Shown here one piece after another: positions 35,140 through 44,384 of a stretch of DNA of 64,000 bases. The stretch covers positions 21,629 through 85,628 of the forward strand of contig CALJHN010000008.1 in assembly GCA_938075455.1 (NCBI GenBank). The letters run 5' to 3'. The notes beneath the pieces were generated by a model. It had not been told where the DNA came from, ran no database searches, and was given only the letters and a program-made list of their open reading frames with translations. Each line of letters begins with the position of its first letter. The first letter of the stretch is position 1. The position numbers and the translations under genes were made by a program. The stretch is from an uncultured Flavobacteriales bacterium (lineage in GTDB: Bacteria > Bacteroidota > Bacteroidia > Flavobacteriales_D > Parvicellaceae).

Positions 35140-37687
35140 ATATATTAAAATAATTCTGATTTTAATATTAGCTGTAAATAATTTTTATGGACAATATTCC
35201 TACACTAATTACCAGCTTTCACCTAGAGAATATAATTTAGCAGGTATTTCTATAGATGGTGTTGTTCATTTGGATCACGAAATAGTAATTCAAAAATCTG
35301 GTTTAGTTAGAGGAGAAAAAATTACTATTCCAAGTGACAAAATATCAAAGGCTATTACTAATTTATGGGATCAAGGACTATTTAGCCAAGTTTCAATTTC
35401 TAAAGAAAAAACTCAAGGAAATAATCTTTTTCTTAGAATAAAATTAAAAGAAAGTCCGAGAATGTCTAGATATTCATTTTCAGGAATTTCTAAATCTGAG
35501 GCAGATCAATTAAGAGAAGACTTAGATCTTTACAGTGGCAAAATTATTACCGAGTCATTGAAAATGAATGTTAAAAAGATTTCTAGAAATTATTTCGTTG
35601 GAAAGGGGTTTTTAAAAGCCAAGGCTTCGATATCTACAAAAAATGATACGCTTGTAAATAACAGTAAAATCATGAAAATTGATATTGACAAAGGAGTAAG
35701 ATATAAAATAAACGAAATAATTATTGAAGGAAATTCTTCACTCTCCAGCGATAAGCTAAAAAGATTAATGAAAGAAACCAAAGAGAAAAAATGGTATCGA
35801 TTCTATAAAAGATCTATGTTTCAAAATTCATTATTTGAACAAGACAAAGAAAAAATAATTGAAAAATATAACCAGATTGCTCATCGAGATGCGCAAATAG
35901 TTTCTGACACTGTTATTGATTTTGATGAAAATACCATAAATATTTTATTTAGAATTGAAGAGGGGAACCAATACTTTATTAGAAATATAGAATGGTCTGG
36001 TAACCAAAAATATTCTACTGGACTATTAGATACCATATTGGGAATTAAAAAGGGTGATTTATACGATCAAGCCACTTTAGATACCAAACTATTTATGAAT
36101 CCTAACGGAAATGATATTAGCTCACTGTACATGGACGATGGTTATTTGTTTTTTCAAGTTACTCCTTTAGAGAAAAAAATTGAATTCGATTCAGTAGATT
36201 TAGAGATTAAAATATACGAAGGAAAACAAGCTAGAATTAAAAAAGTTAATGTTAATGGAAATACCAAAACAAGTGACCATGTTATACTTCGAGATATGTA
36301 CACCCATCCTGGAGATTTGTTTTCCAGAGATGCTATTATAAGAACACAGAGACAACTGGCTCAAAATGGTTACTTTGATCCAGAGAAATTGGGAGTAAAT
36401 CCAATTCCCAATCCTAACGATGGAACAGTAGATATAGATTACGAAGTAGTAGAGAGACCAAATGATCAAATTGAACTTTCTGGCGGTTGGGGAAATAATT
36501 CTTTAGTGGGAACTCTTGGTCTTACCTTTAATAACTTTTCTGCAAAAAAACTATTTAAAAAGGGATCCTGGTCACCATTGCCATCAGGTGATGGACAAAG
36601 ATTGAGCATTCGCGCCCAGTCTAGTGGCTATTTTTTCCAAAGTTATAATATGTCTTTTACAGAGCCTTGGCTTGGTGGAAAGAAACCAAACTCGTTTACC
36701 ATATCTGCTTTTCATTCTATGCAGTCTTACGACAGAAAATTTATATTTGATTCTTTGGATGCAGAAGGGAATAATGTAATAAATGAAAATAGAAGATTTA
36801 TTAAAATTACTGGAGTTTCGGTAGGATTAGGTAAAAGATTGAAGTGGCCTGATGATTATTTTAGTGTTTATTATGAAGCAGGTTATCAACATTATAAGCT
36901 CAATAATTTTGGAAGTATATTTAGTTTCGCAAATGGCTATGTGAATAATCCATATGTTCAGTGGAGAATATCTAGAAATAGTATAGATCAGCCTTTATAC
37001 CCAAGAAGTGGTTCTTCAATTACTTTATCTCTTAAATCTAGTATATATCCATATTCTAGGATTAACAACATAGAGGATCATAGTATCCTTTCAGATCAAG
37101 AAAAGTATAAATTCTTACAATACAATAAGTTTAAATTCACATCTTCTTGGTTTACTCCAATCTCAAAAAACAAAAAATTAGTTGTTAATGCTAGATTAGG
37201 TTTTGGTTTACTTAATGGTTGGAATAAAGATTTGGGTGCACCACCTTTCGAAAGGTTTTATTTAGGAGGAAGTGGTCTTTCGGGATTTAATTTAGATGGT
37301 AGAGAAATCATTGCACTAAGAGGTTATGACGAACAAACTATTTCTACAAGTACTGGTGACAGATTGATAAGTAAATATACTTTAGAACTCAGGTATCCAG
37401 TAAGTTTAAATCCATCTGCAACTGTATACCTTCTTAGTTTTCTTGAAGGAGGTAATTCTTGGAATGATTATAAAAAGTACAATCCTTTCCAAGTTAAAAG
37501 ATCTGCTGGTTTTGGGGTAAGAATTTTCTTGCCAATGTTTGGTTTATTAGGTCTTGATTATGGATTTGGTTTTGACCCATTAGATCCTGGAGCACAGGGT
37601 GAAGTAAATCATAACTCTCAAATTCAAGCAAAGGGTTATCGAGGGCAGTTCCATTTTACAATTGGCATGAATATTGGAGAATTATAA
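35132..37687 (+). CDS. bamA: Outer-membrane protein assembly factor BamA
   Basis: BamA folds beta-barrel proteins into the outer membrane. The 851-residue precursor has a signal peptide (IKIILILILAVNNFYGQ), about five POTRA repeats over residues 40-440 (for example YKINEIIIEGNSSLSSDKL and ARIKKVNVNGNTKTSDHVI), and a C-terminal 16-strand barrel. The conserved barrel loop motif is present as GFGVRIFLPMFGLLGLDYG, and the chain ends in the IGMNIGEL strand. The following two ompH genes encode matching periplasmic chaperones. Confidence 0.97.
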   Translation: MYRYIKIILILILAVNNFYGQYSYTNYQLSPREYNLAGISIDGVVHLDHEIVIQKSGLVRGEKITIPSDKISKAITNLWDQGLFSQVSISKEKTQGNNLFLRIKLKESPRMSRYSFSGISKSEADQLREDLDLYSGKIITESLKMNVKKISRNYFVGKGFLKAKASISTKNDTLVNNSKIMKIDIDKGVRYKINEIIIEGNSSLSSDKLKRLMKETKEKKWYRFYKRSMFQNSLFEQDKEKIIEKYNQIAHRDAQIVSDTVIDFDENTINILFRIEEGNQYFIRNIEWSGNQKYSTGLLDTILGIKKGDLYDQATLDTKLFMNPNGNDISSLYMDDGYLFFQVTPLEKKIEFDSVDLEIKIYEGKQARIKKVNVNGNTKTSDHVILRDMYTHPGDLFSRDAIIRTQRQLAQNGYFDPEKLGVNPIPNPNDGTVDIDYEVVERPNDQIELSGGWGNNSLVGTLGLTFNNFSAKKLFKKGSWSPLPSGDGQRLSIRAQSSGYFFQSYNMSFTEPWLGGKKPNSFTISAFHSMQSYDRKFIFDSLDAEGNNVINENRRFIKITGVSVGLGKRLKWPDDYFSVYYEAGYQHYKLNNFGSIFSFANGYVNNPYVQWRISRNSIDQPLYPRSGSSITLSLKSSIYPYSRINNIEDHSILSDQEKYKFLQYNKFKFTSSWFTPISKNKKLVVNARLGFGLLNGWNKDLGAPPFERFYLGGSGLSGFNLDGREIIALRGYDEQTISTSTGDRLISKYTLELRYPVSLNPSATVYLLSFLEGGNSWNDYKKYNPFQVKRSAGFGVRIFLPMFGLLGLDYGFGFDPLDPGAQGEVNHNSQIQAKGYRGQFHFTIGMNIGEL

Positions 37688-37690
37688 CAT

Positions 37691-38203
37691 ATGTTATTAA
37701 GACCTTTCATATTATTTCTAGTGTTAAGTTTAATCTCATTGAAAAGTAAAGGGCAAAAATTTGCTTTCGTAGATTCTGAATATATTTTAGAGCAAATGGA
37801 AGGTTATCAAAAAGCACAGAAACAAATTGATGACCTGGCTGCAGAATGGCAAAAAGAGTTAGATCAAAAAGTTATAATTATAGAGAAAAAAAGTAACGAA
37901 CTTAAAAAGAATGAACTTTTACTCCCAGAAGAAACACGAATAGAAAAGGAGTTAGAGATAACTACTCTTCAAGATGAATTACGAAAATTTCAAACTAAAA
38001 AATTTGGCGTAGGAGGAGATCTTTTTAGAAAAAGAAAAGAATTAATCCAACCAATTCAAAGAAAAGTATTTAAGGCTATTGAATCATTAGCTAAAGACAA
38101 TAATTATGCATATGTTTTGGATAAAAGTAAAAACTCGAATATATTGTACGCAGATCCAAAGTATGATAAAAGCGATGCAATAATCAGAAAACTAAAAAAG
38201 TAA
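37691..38203 (+). CDS. OmpH/Skp-family periplasmic chaperone, copy 1
   Basis: This is a 170-residue exported protein with a signal peptide ending near LKSKGQ and the OmpH opening KFAFVDSEYILEQM. A long charged coiled coil (about 40-115) leads to a C-terminal FKAIESLAKDNNYAYVLDKS. Skp proteins form trimers that hold unfolded outer-membrane proteins in the periplasm. It starts three bases after bamA and is followed by a second family member. Confidence 0.93.
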   Translation: MLLRPFILFLVLSLISLKSKGQKFAFVDSEYILEQMEGYQKAQKQIDDLAAEWQKELDQKVIIIEKKSNELKKNELLLPEETRIEKELEITTLQDELRKFQTKKFGVGGDLFRKRKELIQPIQRKVFKAIESLAKDNNYAYVLDKSKNSNILYADPKYDKSDAIIRKLKK

Positions 38204-38205
38204 AA

Positions 38206-38712
38206 ATGAAAAACACAATTAAATCTATTCTAATAGCGCTACTAATTTCTTCAGCATTTAATGTAAATGCTCAAAAATTGGGTCATGTTAATTCTCAGGC
38301 AATTGTTCAGGAAATGCCAGATTATGAATCTGCAAGACAAGAGCTAGAAAGTTATAAAAATGATTTAGCTAAAGAACTTGAAATGTATCAAAAATTAATC
38401 ATGGAATTTGCTCAAGATTATGAACAAAAAAAATCAGAAATGTCTCAAGATTCTAGACAGAGAAAAGAAGCTGATTTAATGGAAAGACAGCAGAATTATG
38501 AAAAGAAAGCTTATGAAGCAGAGCAAAAATTGCAACAAAAAGAGCAGGAACTTTTGCAATCAATTATGTTAAAAGTAAATAACGCTGTTAAAGAACTTGC
38601 CAAAGCAGATGGCTATTCTTATATATTTGAGTTGACTACTCTTTTACACGCTGGCGGAGACGATATAAGTGACAAGGTTAGAAAGAGACTTGGTATATCC
38701 ACTTCCAACTAA
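38206..38712 (+). CDS. OmpH/Skp-family periplasmic chaperone, copy 2
   Basis: A second OmpH of 168 residues has a clear signal peptide (LIALLISSAFNVNAQ), the motif KLGHVNSQAIVQEMP, a glutamate/glutamine/lysine-rich coiled coil and the C-terminal AKADGYSYIFELTT. It is a tandem paralogue of the gene two bases upstream, an arrangement also seen in Porphyromonas and Flavobacterium. The two copies may form mixed trimers. A terminator ends the envelope operon here. Confidence 0.93.
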   Translation: MKNTIKSILIALLISSAFNVNAQKLGHVNSQAIVQEMPDYESARQELESYKNDLAKELEMYQKLIMEFAQDYEQKKSEMSQDSRQRKEADLMERQQNYEKKAYEAEQKLQQKEQELLQSIMLKVNNAVKELAKADGYSYIFELTTLLHAGGDDISDKVRKRLGISTSN

Positions 38713-38716
38713 TTTT

Positions 38717-38744
38717 AAAGGCTCTTTTTAAGAGTCTTTTTTTT
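38717..38744 (+). terminator. Intrinsic terminator after the bamA-ompH operon
   Basis: AAAGGCTCTT, loop TTT, AAGAGTCTTT form a stem with one G-T pair and a run of eight T at 38737-38744. It lies four bases after the ompH stop and just before murI. Confidence 0.85.
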
Positions 38745-38751
38745 AATTTTA

Positions 38752-39573
38752 ATGAGAGGCTCAATTGGTATATTTGATTCTGGTTACGGTGGTTTAACTG
38801 TTCTTAAATCCATTAAATATTTATTACCCAATTACGATTGTATTTATTTAGGTGACAATGCTAGAGCTCCTTACGGAGAAAGATCTTTTGAAGTAGTAAA
38901 CCAATATACATTGGAAGCTGTTGAGTTTTTATTTAATCAAAACTGCCCAATTGTTATTTTAGCTTGTAATACTTCATCAGCAAAAGCTCTTAGAAATATT
39001 CAAAAAAACATATTACCCTATAAATTCCCTGATAAAAAAGTTTTAGGAGTAATTAGACCAACTACAGAAGAAGTTGGTCATTTTACCAAATCTGGTTACG
39101 TTGGAATTATGGGTACCGCTGGAACAATAGTTTCTAATAGTTATCCCATTGAAATATCTAAATTGTTTCCCAATATTCAAGTAGTTCAACAAAGCTGTCC
39201 TATGTGGGTTCCTTTAGTGGAAAATAATACATTTTTAGAAAAAGGAGGTCAATATTATATAAAGAAATATATAGATGAGCTATTGGAAAAAGAACCTAGA
39301 ATAGATACAGTAGTTTTGGCTTGTACACACTATCCAATTTTGAAAGAATCCATAGAGAAGTTCTTGCCTAAAGAAGTAAAATTATTTGACCAAGGAGATT
39401 TGGTCGCAGATAAATTAATAGAGTATTTTAAAAGACATTCATTCATTGATAATCAAATATCCAAGTCTGGAAATATAGAGATATTTACTACTGAAGAAAG
39501 TAAAAAGTTTGATGACCATTTAAATTTATTCTACAATTCAAATTACAGTTCTAAAACCGTTCAAATTATTTAA
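38752..39573 (+). CDS. murI: Glutamate racemase
   Basis: MurI makes D-glutamate for peptidoglycan. The 273 residues contain the substrate loop FDSGYGGLTVL (8-18) and the two catalytic cysteines C72 in ILACNTSSA and C191 in LACTHYPIL. It is separated from ompH by a terminator, so it may be read through or have a promoter of its own in the short AT-rich gap. Its stop is interlocked with the convergent gamma-carbonic-anhydrase gene in TTAA. Confidence 0.97.
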   Translation: MRGSIGIFDSGYGGLTVLKSIKYLLPNYDCIYLGDNARAPYGERSFEVVNQYTLEAVEFLFNQNCPIVILACNTSSAKALRNIQKNILPYKFPDKKVLGVIRPTTEEVGHFTKSGYVGIMGTAGTIVSNSYPIEISKLFPNIQVVQQSCPMWVPLVENNTFLEKGGQYYIKKYIDELLEKEPRIDTVVLACTHYPILKESIEKFLPKEVKLFDQGDLVADKLIEYFKRHSFIDNQISKSGNIEIFTTEESKKFDDHLNLFYNSNYSSKTVQII

Positions 39574-40079
39574 TCTTTATACCACTTTGAATATTCTACA
39601 TACTTATTTGATAAGTCTAAAAGTTGTTTTTTAAATTCACCCTCTTTCACTTTTTTCGCTGGTACTCCAGCATATATTTCTCCAGATTTTACATGCGTTC
39701 CCATAGTAATTACAGCACCAGCAGCAATGATACTATCACTTTCAATAATACAATTATCTAGTACAATAGCTCCCATTCCTATTAGGACTCGGTCTTTAAT
39801 GGTACAACCATGAATAATTGCATTGTGACCAATAGTTACTTGGTTGCCAATGGTAGTTGGGCTTTTTTTATAGGTACAGTGAATAATTGCTCCATCTTGA
39901 ATGTTTACTTCATTTCCTATTTTTATAAAGTGAACATCTGCTCTTGTAACAGAATTGAACCAAAAACTGCAACGATCTCCGCACTCTACATCTCCAATAA
40001 TTGTAGCATTTTCTGATAAGTAACATTCTTTTCCAAATTGAGGACTTTTACCATTAATTTCTTTAATGAGTGGTTTCAT
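39570..40079 (-). CDS. Gamma-carbonic anhydrase family protein
   Basis: This left-handed beta-helix protein has 169 residues, with hexapeptide repeats (IGDVECGDRCSFWFNSVTRADV, IGNEVNIQDGAIIHCT, IGNQVTIGHNAIIHG) and the three metal-binding histidines in IHCT and GHNAIIHG. A C-terminal helix ends in SKWYKD. The family includes Cam-type carbonic anhydrases and the YrdA/PaaY acyltransferase-like proteins; carbonic anhydrase activity cannot be assumed. It is convergent with murI and alone on its strand. Confidence 0.92.
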   Translation of the reverse strand: MKPLIKEINGKSPQFGKECYLSENATIIGDVECGDRCSFWFNSVTRADVHFIKIGNEVNIQDGAIIHCTYKKSPTTIGNQVTIGHNAIIHGCTIKDRVLIGMGAIVLDNCIIESDSIIAAGAVITMGTHVKSGEIYAGVPAKKVKEGEFKKQLLDLSNKYVEYSKWYKD

Positions 40080-40119
40080 ATCGTTTAGGATTGATTAATT
40101 TAGTTGAAAATTATAAAAA

Positions 40120-40737
40120 ATGAGCAGACCAGTTACTATTTATGCAGAAATGACCCCTAATCCCAACACTATGAAGTTTGTTGCAGATCACATGCTTTTA
40201 AGCTCTGGTGAAATTGTAGAGTTTCTCTCTCCATCTGATGCAAAAGGATACTCTACTCTTGCTGAGGCCTTATTTAATTTTCCGTTCGTCTCAAGAATTT
40301 TCATTGCTCAAAATTTTGTAACAGTTTATAAGAATGACACGATAGAGTGGAGTGATGTTAGTTTGGAAATGAGAGACTTTATTAGAGAGTGGTTAATGGA
40401 AAATGAAAAAGCTGTTCAGAAAATTCCAGAGCAGTCAAAAATTGAGCTTATTTCAAAATCTCAGATAAAAACAACCAATATTTCTCCAGTAATTAATACT
40501 GAAATCGATCAGAAAATAGTGGATTTAATTAATGAATATATTCAACCAGCTGTAGAGCAGGATGGTGGAGCAATTCATTTTCAGTCCTATAATGAAGATA
40601 ATGGTAAAGTAACAGTTGTGTTAAAGGGTTCCTGTAGTGGCTGTCCATCTAGTACAGCAACTCTTAAGGGAGGTGTGGAGAACTTGCTTAAAACTCATAT
40701 TCCTGAAATTAATGAAGTAGTTGCTTTAAATGGTTAA
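40120..40737 (+). CDS. Nfu-type iron-sulfur cluster scaffold protein
   Basis: The 205-residue protein joins an N-terminal Nfu_N domain (about 5-95, EMTPNPNTMKFVAD) to a C-terminal NifU-like domain (about 125-205). The latter carries C172 and C175 in GSCSGCPSS, which hold a [4Fe-4S] cluster at the dimer interface for delivery to target enzymes. The linker has no extra motif. It is monocistronic, with 86 bases of AT-rich DNA and no clear terminator before the convergent paaZ. Confidence 0.95.
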   Translation: MSRPVTIYAEMTPNPNTMKFVADHMLLSSGEIVEFLSPSDAKGYSTLAEALFNFPFVSRIFIAQNFVTVYKNDTIEWSDVSLEMRDFIREWLMENEKAVQKIPEQSKIELISKSQIKTTNISPVINTEIDQKIVDLINEYIQPAVEQDGGAIHFQSYNEDNGKVTVVLKGSCSGCPSSTATLKGGVENLLKTHIPEINEVVALNG

Positions 40738-40823
40738 ACTATACTCCAAGGACACTATCAAATAAATATCATTCATAAGTAATAGTAGTTCCAGTTTTAT
40801 CTATTGAACTCTTTTATAATTTT

Positions 40824-42872
40824 TTATTTGTTTTGATTTATTTTTTTGACCATAGTTAAAATAGTTGCTATTCCTACAGTCTCATCCGTTTCATCGTAAA
40901 TATCAACAAGAAATTTAACTATCCCCTTTGCAATATCTTCTTGGTTTTTTTTCTTTTGATCAATTTTTTCTTTTACGGTAAATCTCACTCCAATAGTAGC
41001 ACCAACATACACAGGCTTGGTAAATCTACATTCATCAATTCCATAATTTAATAATACAGGTCCTTTAGCAGGATCTACAAATAGTCCTGCAGCTTTGGAT
41101 AGTAAAAAATAACCATGAGCTACTCTTTGTTCAAAAATGGTCTCATCTAGAGAGGTTTCGTCCATATGAGCATAAAAATTATCTCCACTCACATTGGCAA
41201 AATTAACTATGTCTGCAGTAGTAACGGTATGTTTGTGGGTAAATACAGTATCTCCGACATTCAGTTCTTCAAAATGCTTTCTAAATACATGAGGATTTGA
41301 TTCAGGTTGATTTCCTCCAATTTGAAACTGCTCTGTAATTTTGGTTATTGTTTCAGGATGGCCTTGAATAGCAGTTCTTTGTAAATAATGTTTTATTCCT
41401 CTAATTCCCCCCATTTCTTCTCCACCTCCAGCTCTTCCAGGGCCTCCATGAACAAGTTGTGGCATTGGGGATCCGTGACCAGTACTTTCCTTAGAACATC
41501 TAGAATTTAAAACCAAGATTCTTCCATTAGTATGTGCTGTTTCTACTACAAATTCTTTGGATTTTTTGTCGTTATTGGAAATAAAAGAAGTTACCAAAGA
41601 CCCTTTTCCCATTTCTACTAATTCTACAGCTTCAGCTATATTTTTATAAGGAATTAAAGTGGATACTGGACCAAATGCTTCAATATTATGAACTGCATCT
41701 TTTAAAAATGGCTCATCATTTCTAAAAAGGACTGGAGAGAAAAAAGCACCTTTTTCTAAAGAAGCATCTACAAGATTTAATTTTTGAGAGTTGTCAAAAA
41801 CTTTTTCTTGACTTTCCATAAGTAATTCCATATTTTTTTTAACTCTTTCCACTTGAACTTTAGAAGCTAAAGCTCCCATTTTAACATCTTTGTTTTCTGG
41901 GTTTCCAATAACAGTTTTGTCAAGTTTTGTTATTAAAGCTTTTTGGACTTGATCAATTTTATTTTCTGGCACTAAAATTCTTCTAATTGCAGTACATTTT
42001 TGACCTGTTTTAGCAGTCATCTCTCTGTATATTTCTTTAATAAAAATATCAAACTCATCTGAGCTTTCCTCTACATCTTCTCCTAAAACGCATGCGTTAA
42101 GAGAGTCAGCTTCCATGTTGAAAGGCACCGAGTTTTCCAATATATTGGGATGAGATTTTAAAATTTTTCCTGTTCTAGCAGATCCGGTGAATGTCACCAC
42201 ATCGTTGTGTCCAACATGATCTAGAATCCCTTTTCCAATCCCAGAAATTAATTGGAGACTACCCTCTGGTAATATTTTAGAATCTATTATTTCTTTTACC
42301 ATTAATTCTGTTAAATATGAAGTATATTCAGAAGGTTTTACCACTGCGGCAACTCCAGCCATAATATTAACAGCAATTTTTTCCAACATTCCCCATATTG
42401 GAAAATTAAAAGCATTAATATGAACTGCTATTCCTCTTTTTGGAACCATAATGTGGTGTCCAATAAATGTCCCATTTTTGGAAAGATTTGCCATTGGTCC
42501 GTCAATGTAATATGGTAAGTCTGGGAATTGTCTTCTTAAAGATGCATTTGCAAATAAATTACTAATTCCTCCGTCAATATCTATCCAAGAATCTATTCTT
42601 GTTGCGCCAGTTGCTTTGCTAAGGGTATAAAATACTTCTTTTCTTTTATTTAGATGAAGTGCCAATAATTTTAGCATTTCACCTCTTTGTTGAAAAGTCA
42701 TTTTTCTTAATGCAGAACTTCCTTTTTTTCTTCCATATTCTAAAATGGAACTAAAATCTAATCCTTTACTAGAAGTTGTGCTTATAATTTCACCAGTTAT
42801 TGCATGGATATGATCAATTTCTGTTCCCTCACCAGAAATCCATTCTCCTAAAACATAGTTTTTAATTTCCAT
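40824..42872 (-). CDS. paaZ: Bifunctional aldehyde dehydrogenase / enoyl-CoA hydratase (PaaZ)
   Basis: PaaZ opens oxepin-CoA and oxidises the semialdehyde in aerobic phenylacetate breakdown. The N-terminal aldehyde dehydrogenase part (about 1-520) has E254 and C293 (TGQKCTAIRR). The C-terminal MaoC-like hydratase (about 545-682) carries NVSGDNFYAHMDE and RVAHGYFLLS. The 682-residue fusion length is diagnostic. No other paa gene is in the window, so the pathway is either dispersed or this gene works alone as a ring-cleavage side enzyme. Upstream lie 138 bases with only a weak TATATTTA box. Confidence 0.94.
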   Translation of the reverse strand: MEIKNYVLGEWISGEGTEIDHIHAITGEIISTTSSKGLDFSSILEYGRKKGSSALRKMTFQQRGEMLKLLALHLNKRKEVFYTLSKATGATRIDSWIDIDGGISNLFANASLRRQFPDLPYYIDGPMANLSKNGTFIGHHIMVPKRGIAVHINAFNFPIWGMLEKIAVNIMAGVAAVVKPSEYTSYLTELMVKEIIDSKILPEGSLQLISGIGKGILDHVGHNDVVTFTGSARTGKILKSHPNILENSVPFNMEADSLNACVLGEDVEESSDEFDIFIKEIYREMTAKTGQKCTAIRRILVPENKIDQVQKALITKLDKTVIGNPENKDVKMGALASKVQVERVKKNMELLMESQEKVFDNSQKLNLVDASLEKGAFFSPVLFRNDEPFLKDAVHNIEAFGPVSTLIPYKNIAEAVELVEMGKGSLVTSFISNNDKKSKEFVVETAHTNGRILVLNSRCSKESTGHGSPMPQLVHGGPGRAGGGEEMGGIRGIKHYLQRTAIQGHPETITKITEQFQIGGNQPESNPHVFRKHFEELNVGDTVFTHKHTVTTADIVNFANVSGDNFYAHMDETSLDETIFEQRVAHGYFLLSKAAGLFVDPAKGPVLLNYGIDECRFTKPVYVGATIGVRFTVKEKIDQKKKNQEDIAKGIVKFLVDIYDETDETVGIATILTMVKKINQNK

Positions 42873-43010
42873 TTACACAACTTTTCTTAAATATAAGGAT
42901 TTCGATAAATAAAGTGGTTTAGTATAATATTTTTTGATAAAACTAAATAATACAGTCTTTTCTTAACTTTTATTTCAAATTTTTAGACATCTATTTTTTA
43001 TTGACATCAA

Positions 43011-43340
43011 CTATACTACCCAATATTTTGTTGTATCAATCCCAAAGAGATCTTGTTCTTCTTTCCAGTTTTCAAAACAAGTTTTGATAATTAATCTCAT
43101 TTCTGATTCATTAATAAAATGACTTTTTGGAACTTGTTTTGAATTTAATACAGATTTAATGTCTTTTTTTATTTTCTCTTCCCAAAATAATTGAGCTTCC
43201 TTTTTAAAGTTAAAAGCATTATTTTCTTTTATAATATCTATCGCAATAGTTTTAGCTTCATGGGTATAATCACTATGAGGTTCTGCTACTTCAATTAAAT
43301 CTTTTGCTTTATATTTTAATAATTTTTCTCTAAGACTCAT
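43011..43340 (-). CDS. Conserved-looking small protein coupled to meaB
   Basis: This 109-residue soluble, charged protein begins MSLREKLLKYKAKDLIEVAEPHSD and ends GIDTTKYWVV; it has no signal peptide, membrane helix or recognisable motif. A predicted helix-rich middle (FWEEKIKKDIKSVLN) and a LIIKTCFENWKEEQD segment suggest a compact helical fold. Its start overlaps the end of meaB by 11 bases, so translation is coupled. I do not recognise the family; a role in cobalamin mutase maintenance is only a guess from position. Confidence 0.72.
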   Translation of the reverse strand: MSLREKLLKYKAKDLIEVAEPHSDYTHEAKTIAIDIIKENNAFNFKKEAQLFWEEKIKKDIKSVLNSKQVPKSHFINESEMRLIIKTCFENWKEEQDLFGIDTTKYWVV

Positions 43341-44346
43341 TATTAAATATTTTTGTAGCTGCTGTAAATGGATCTAGATTTCTTTTTTTAACAGACTCTT
43401 CCATTTTTTTTACTTTTTCTTTTACATTTTCTTTGGATAAAAAGTCCTCAATTACGAATTGATTTAATTTTTGGTGAAACCAAAAAATGTCCTGTTTAGA
43501 TCTATTATTATTTATCCAATTATTCTCACTGCAATGTTTTTGGAACTTTTCTAATAATTTCCATATTTCTGCAATTCCTTTATTTTCAATGCTAGAACAT
43601 GTTTTAACTTCAGTTATCCAATGGTTGTTTTTAGCAGGCAGTAAATGAATTGCATTTTGATAACTGTTTTTTGCAATTTTTGCTATTTTTTCGTTTTCTC
43701 CATCACTTTTTGTAATAACAATACCGTCAGCTAGCTCCATAATACCTCTTTTAATTCCTTGTAGTTCATCTCCAGCACCAGCCAAAATTAAAAGTAAGAA
43801 GAAATCTACTACATGTTTTACGTGAGTTTCTGACTGACCAACTCCAACAGTTTCTATCAATATAACGTCAAAACCTGCTTTTTCACATAATAAAATAGAC
43901 TCGTAGGACTCTTCTCCAACTCCTCCAAGTTCACCTTTAGAAGGACTTGGTCTAATAAATACGTTAGAATCTTTACTAAGTTCTTCCATTCTTGTTTTAT
44001 CCCCAAGAATACTTCCTCCATTAATCTTAGAACTTGGATCAATTGTCAATACTGCAACACTAATTCCCATAGAGGATAAATATTTACCAAAAGTTTCAAT
44101 AAAAGTACTTTTGCCAACTCCAGGGCTACCTGTTATGCCAATTCTAAATGATTTATGATTAGAAGGAGGTAATTTAGAAAGTGAAGCATATACCAAAGCC
44201 TTATCTTCTTTTCTTTTGCTCTCCAATAGGGTAATTGCTTGAGAAAGAATTCCTGGGTTTGCATTTGAAATTCCATTAACAATATCGGAAATATTGAGTT
44301 TTTTCTTGGGTTGGTAAATATAGTTTTCGTTAAACTTCTTTATCAT
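43330..44346 (-). CDS. meaB: Methylmalonyl-CoA mutase-associated GTPase MeaB
   Basis: MeaB is a G3E-family GTPase that guards and reloads the adenosylcobalamin cofactor of methylmalonyl-CoA mutase. The 338 residues show the P-loop GITGSPGVGKST at 70-81, the switch segment IDPSSKINGGSILGDKTRM, IETVGVGQSE, and NKxD-like ITKSDGENE. The mutase subunits are not in the window. The next gene downstream starts inside its 3' end. It is divergent from the ElaA-type gene with a short gap. Confidence 0.95.
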   Translation of the reverse strand: MIKKFNENYIYQPKKKLNISDIVNGISNANPGILSQAITLLESKRKEDKALVYASLSKLPPSNHKSFRIGITGSPGVGKSTFIETFGKYLSSMGISVAVLTIDPSSKINGGSILGDKTRMEELSKDSNVFIRPSPSKGELGGVGEESYESILLCEKAGFDVILIETVGVGQSETHVKHVVDFFLLLILAGAGDELQGIKRGIMELADGIVITKSDGENEKIAKIAKNSYQNAIHLLPAKNNHWITEVKTCSSIENKGIAEIWKLLEKFQKHCSENNWINNNRSKQDIFWFHQKLNQFVIEDFLSKENVKEKVKKMEESVKKRNLDPFTAATKIFNNES

Positions 44347-44384
44347 CTACGTAAAGTTATAAATTTGTAGTTCAAATTCATATT

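Noticed and set aside
42873..43010. A possible small gene in the gap before paaZ
   Set aside because: Stops occur in all frames at short distance. Only a weak TATATTTA box is seen.
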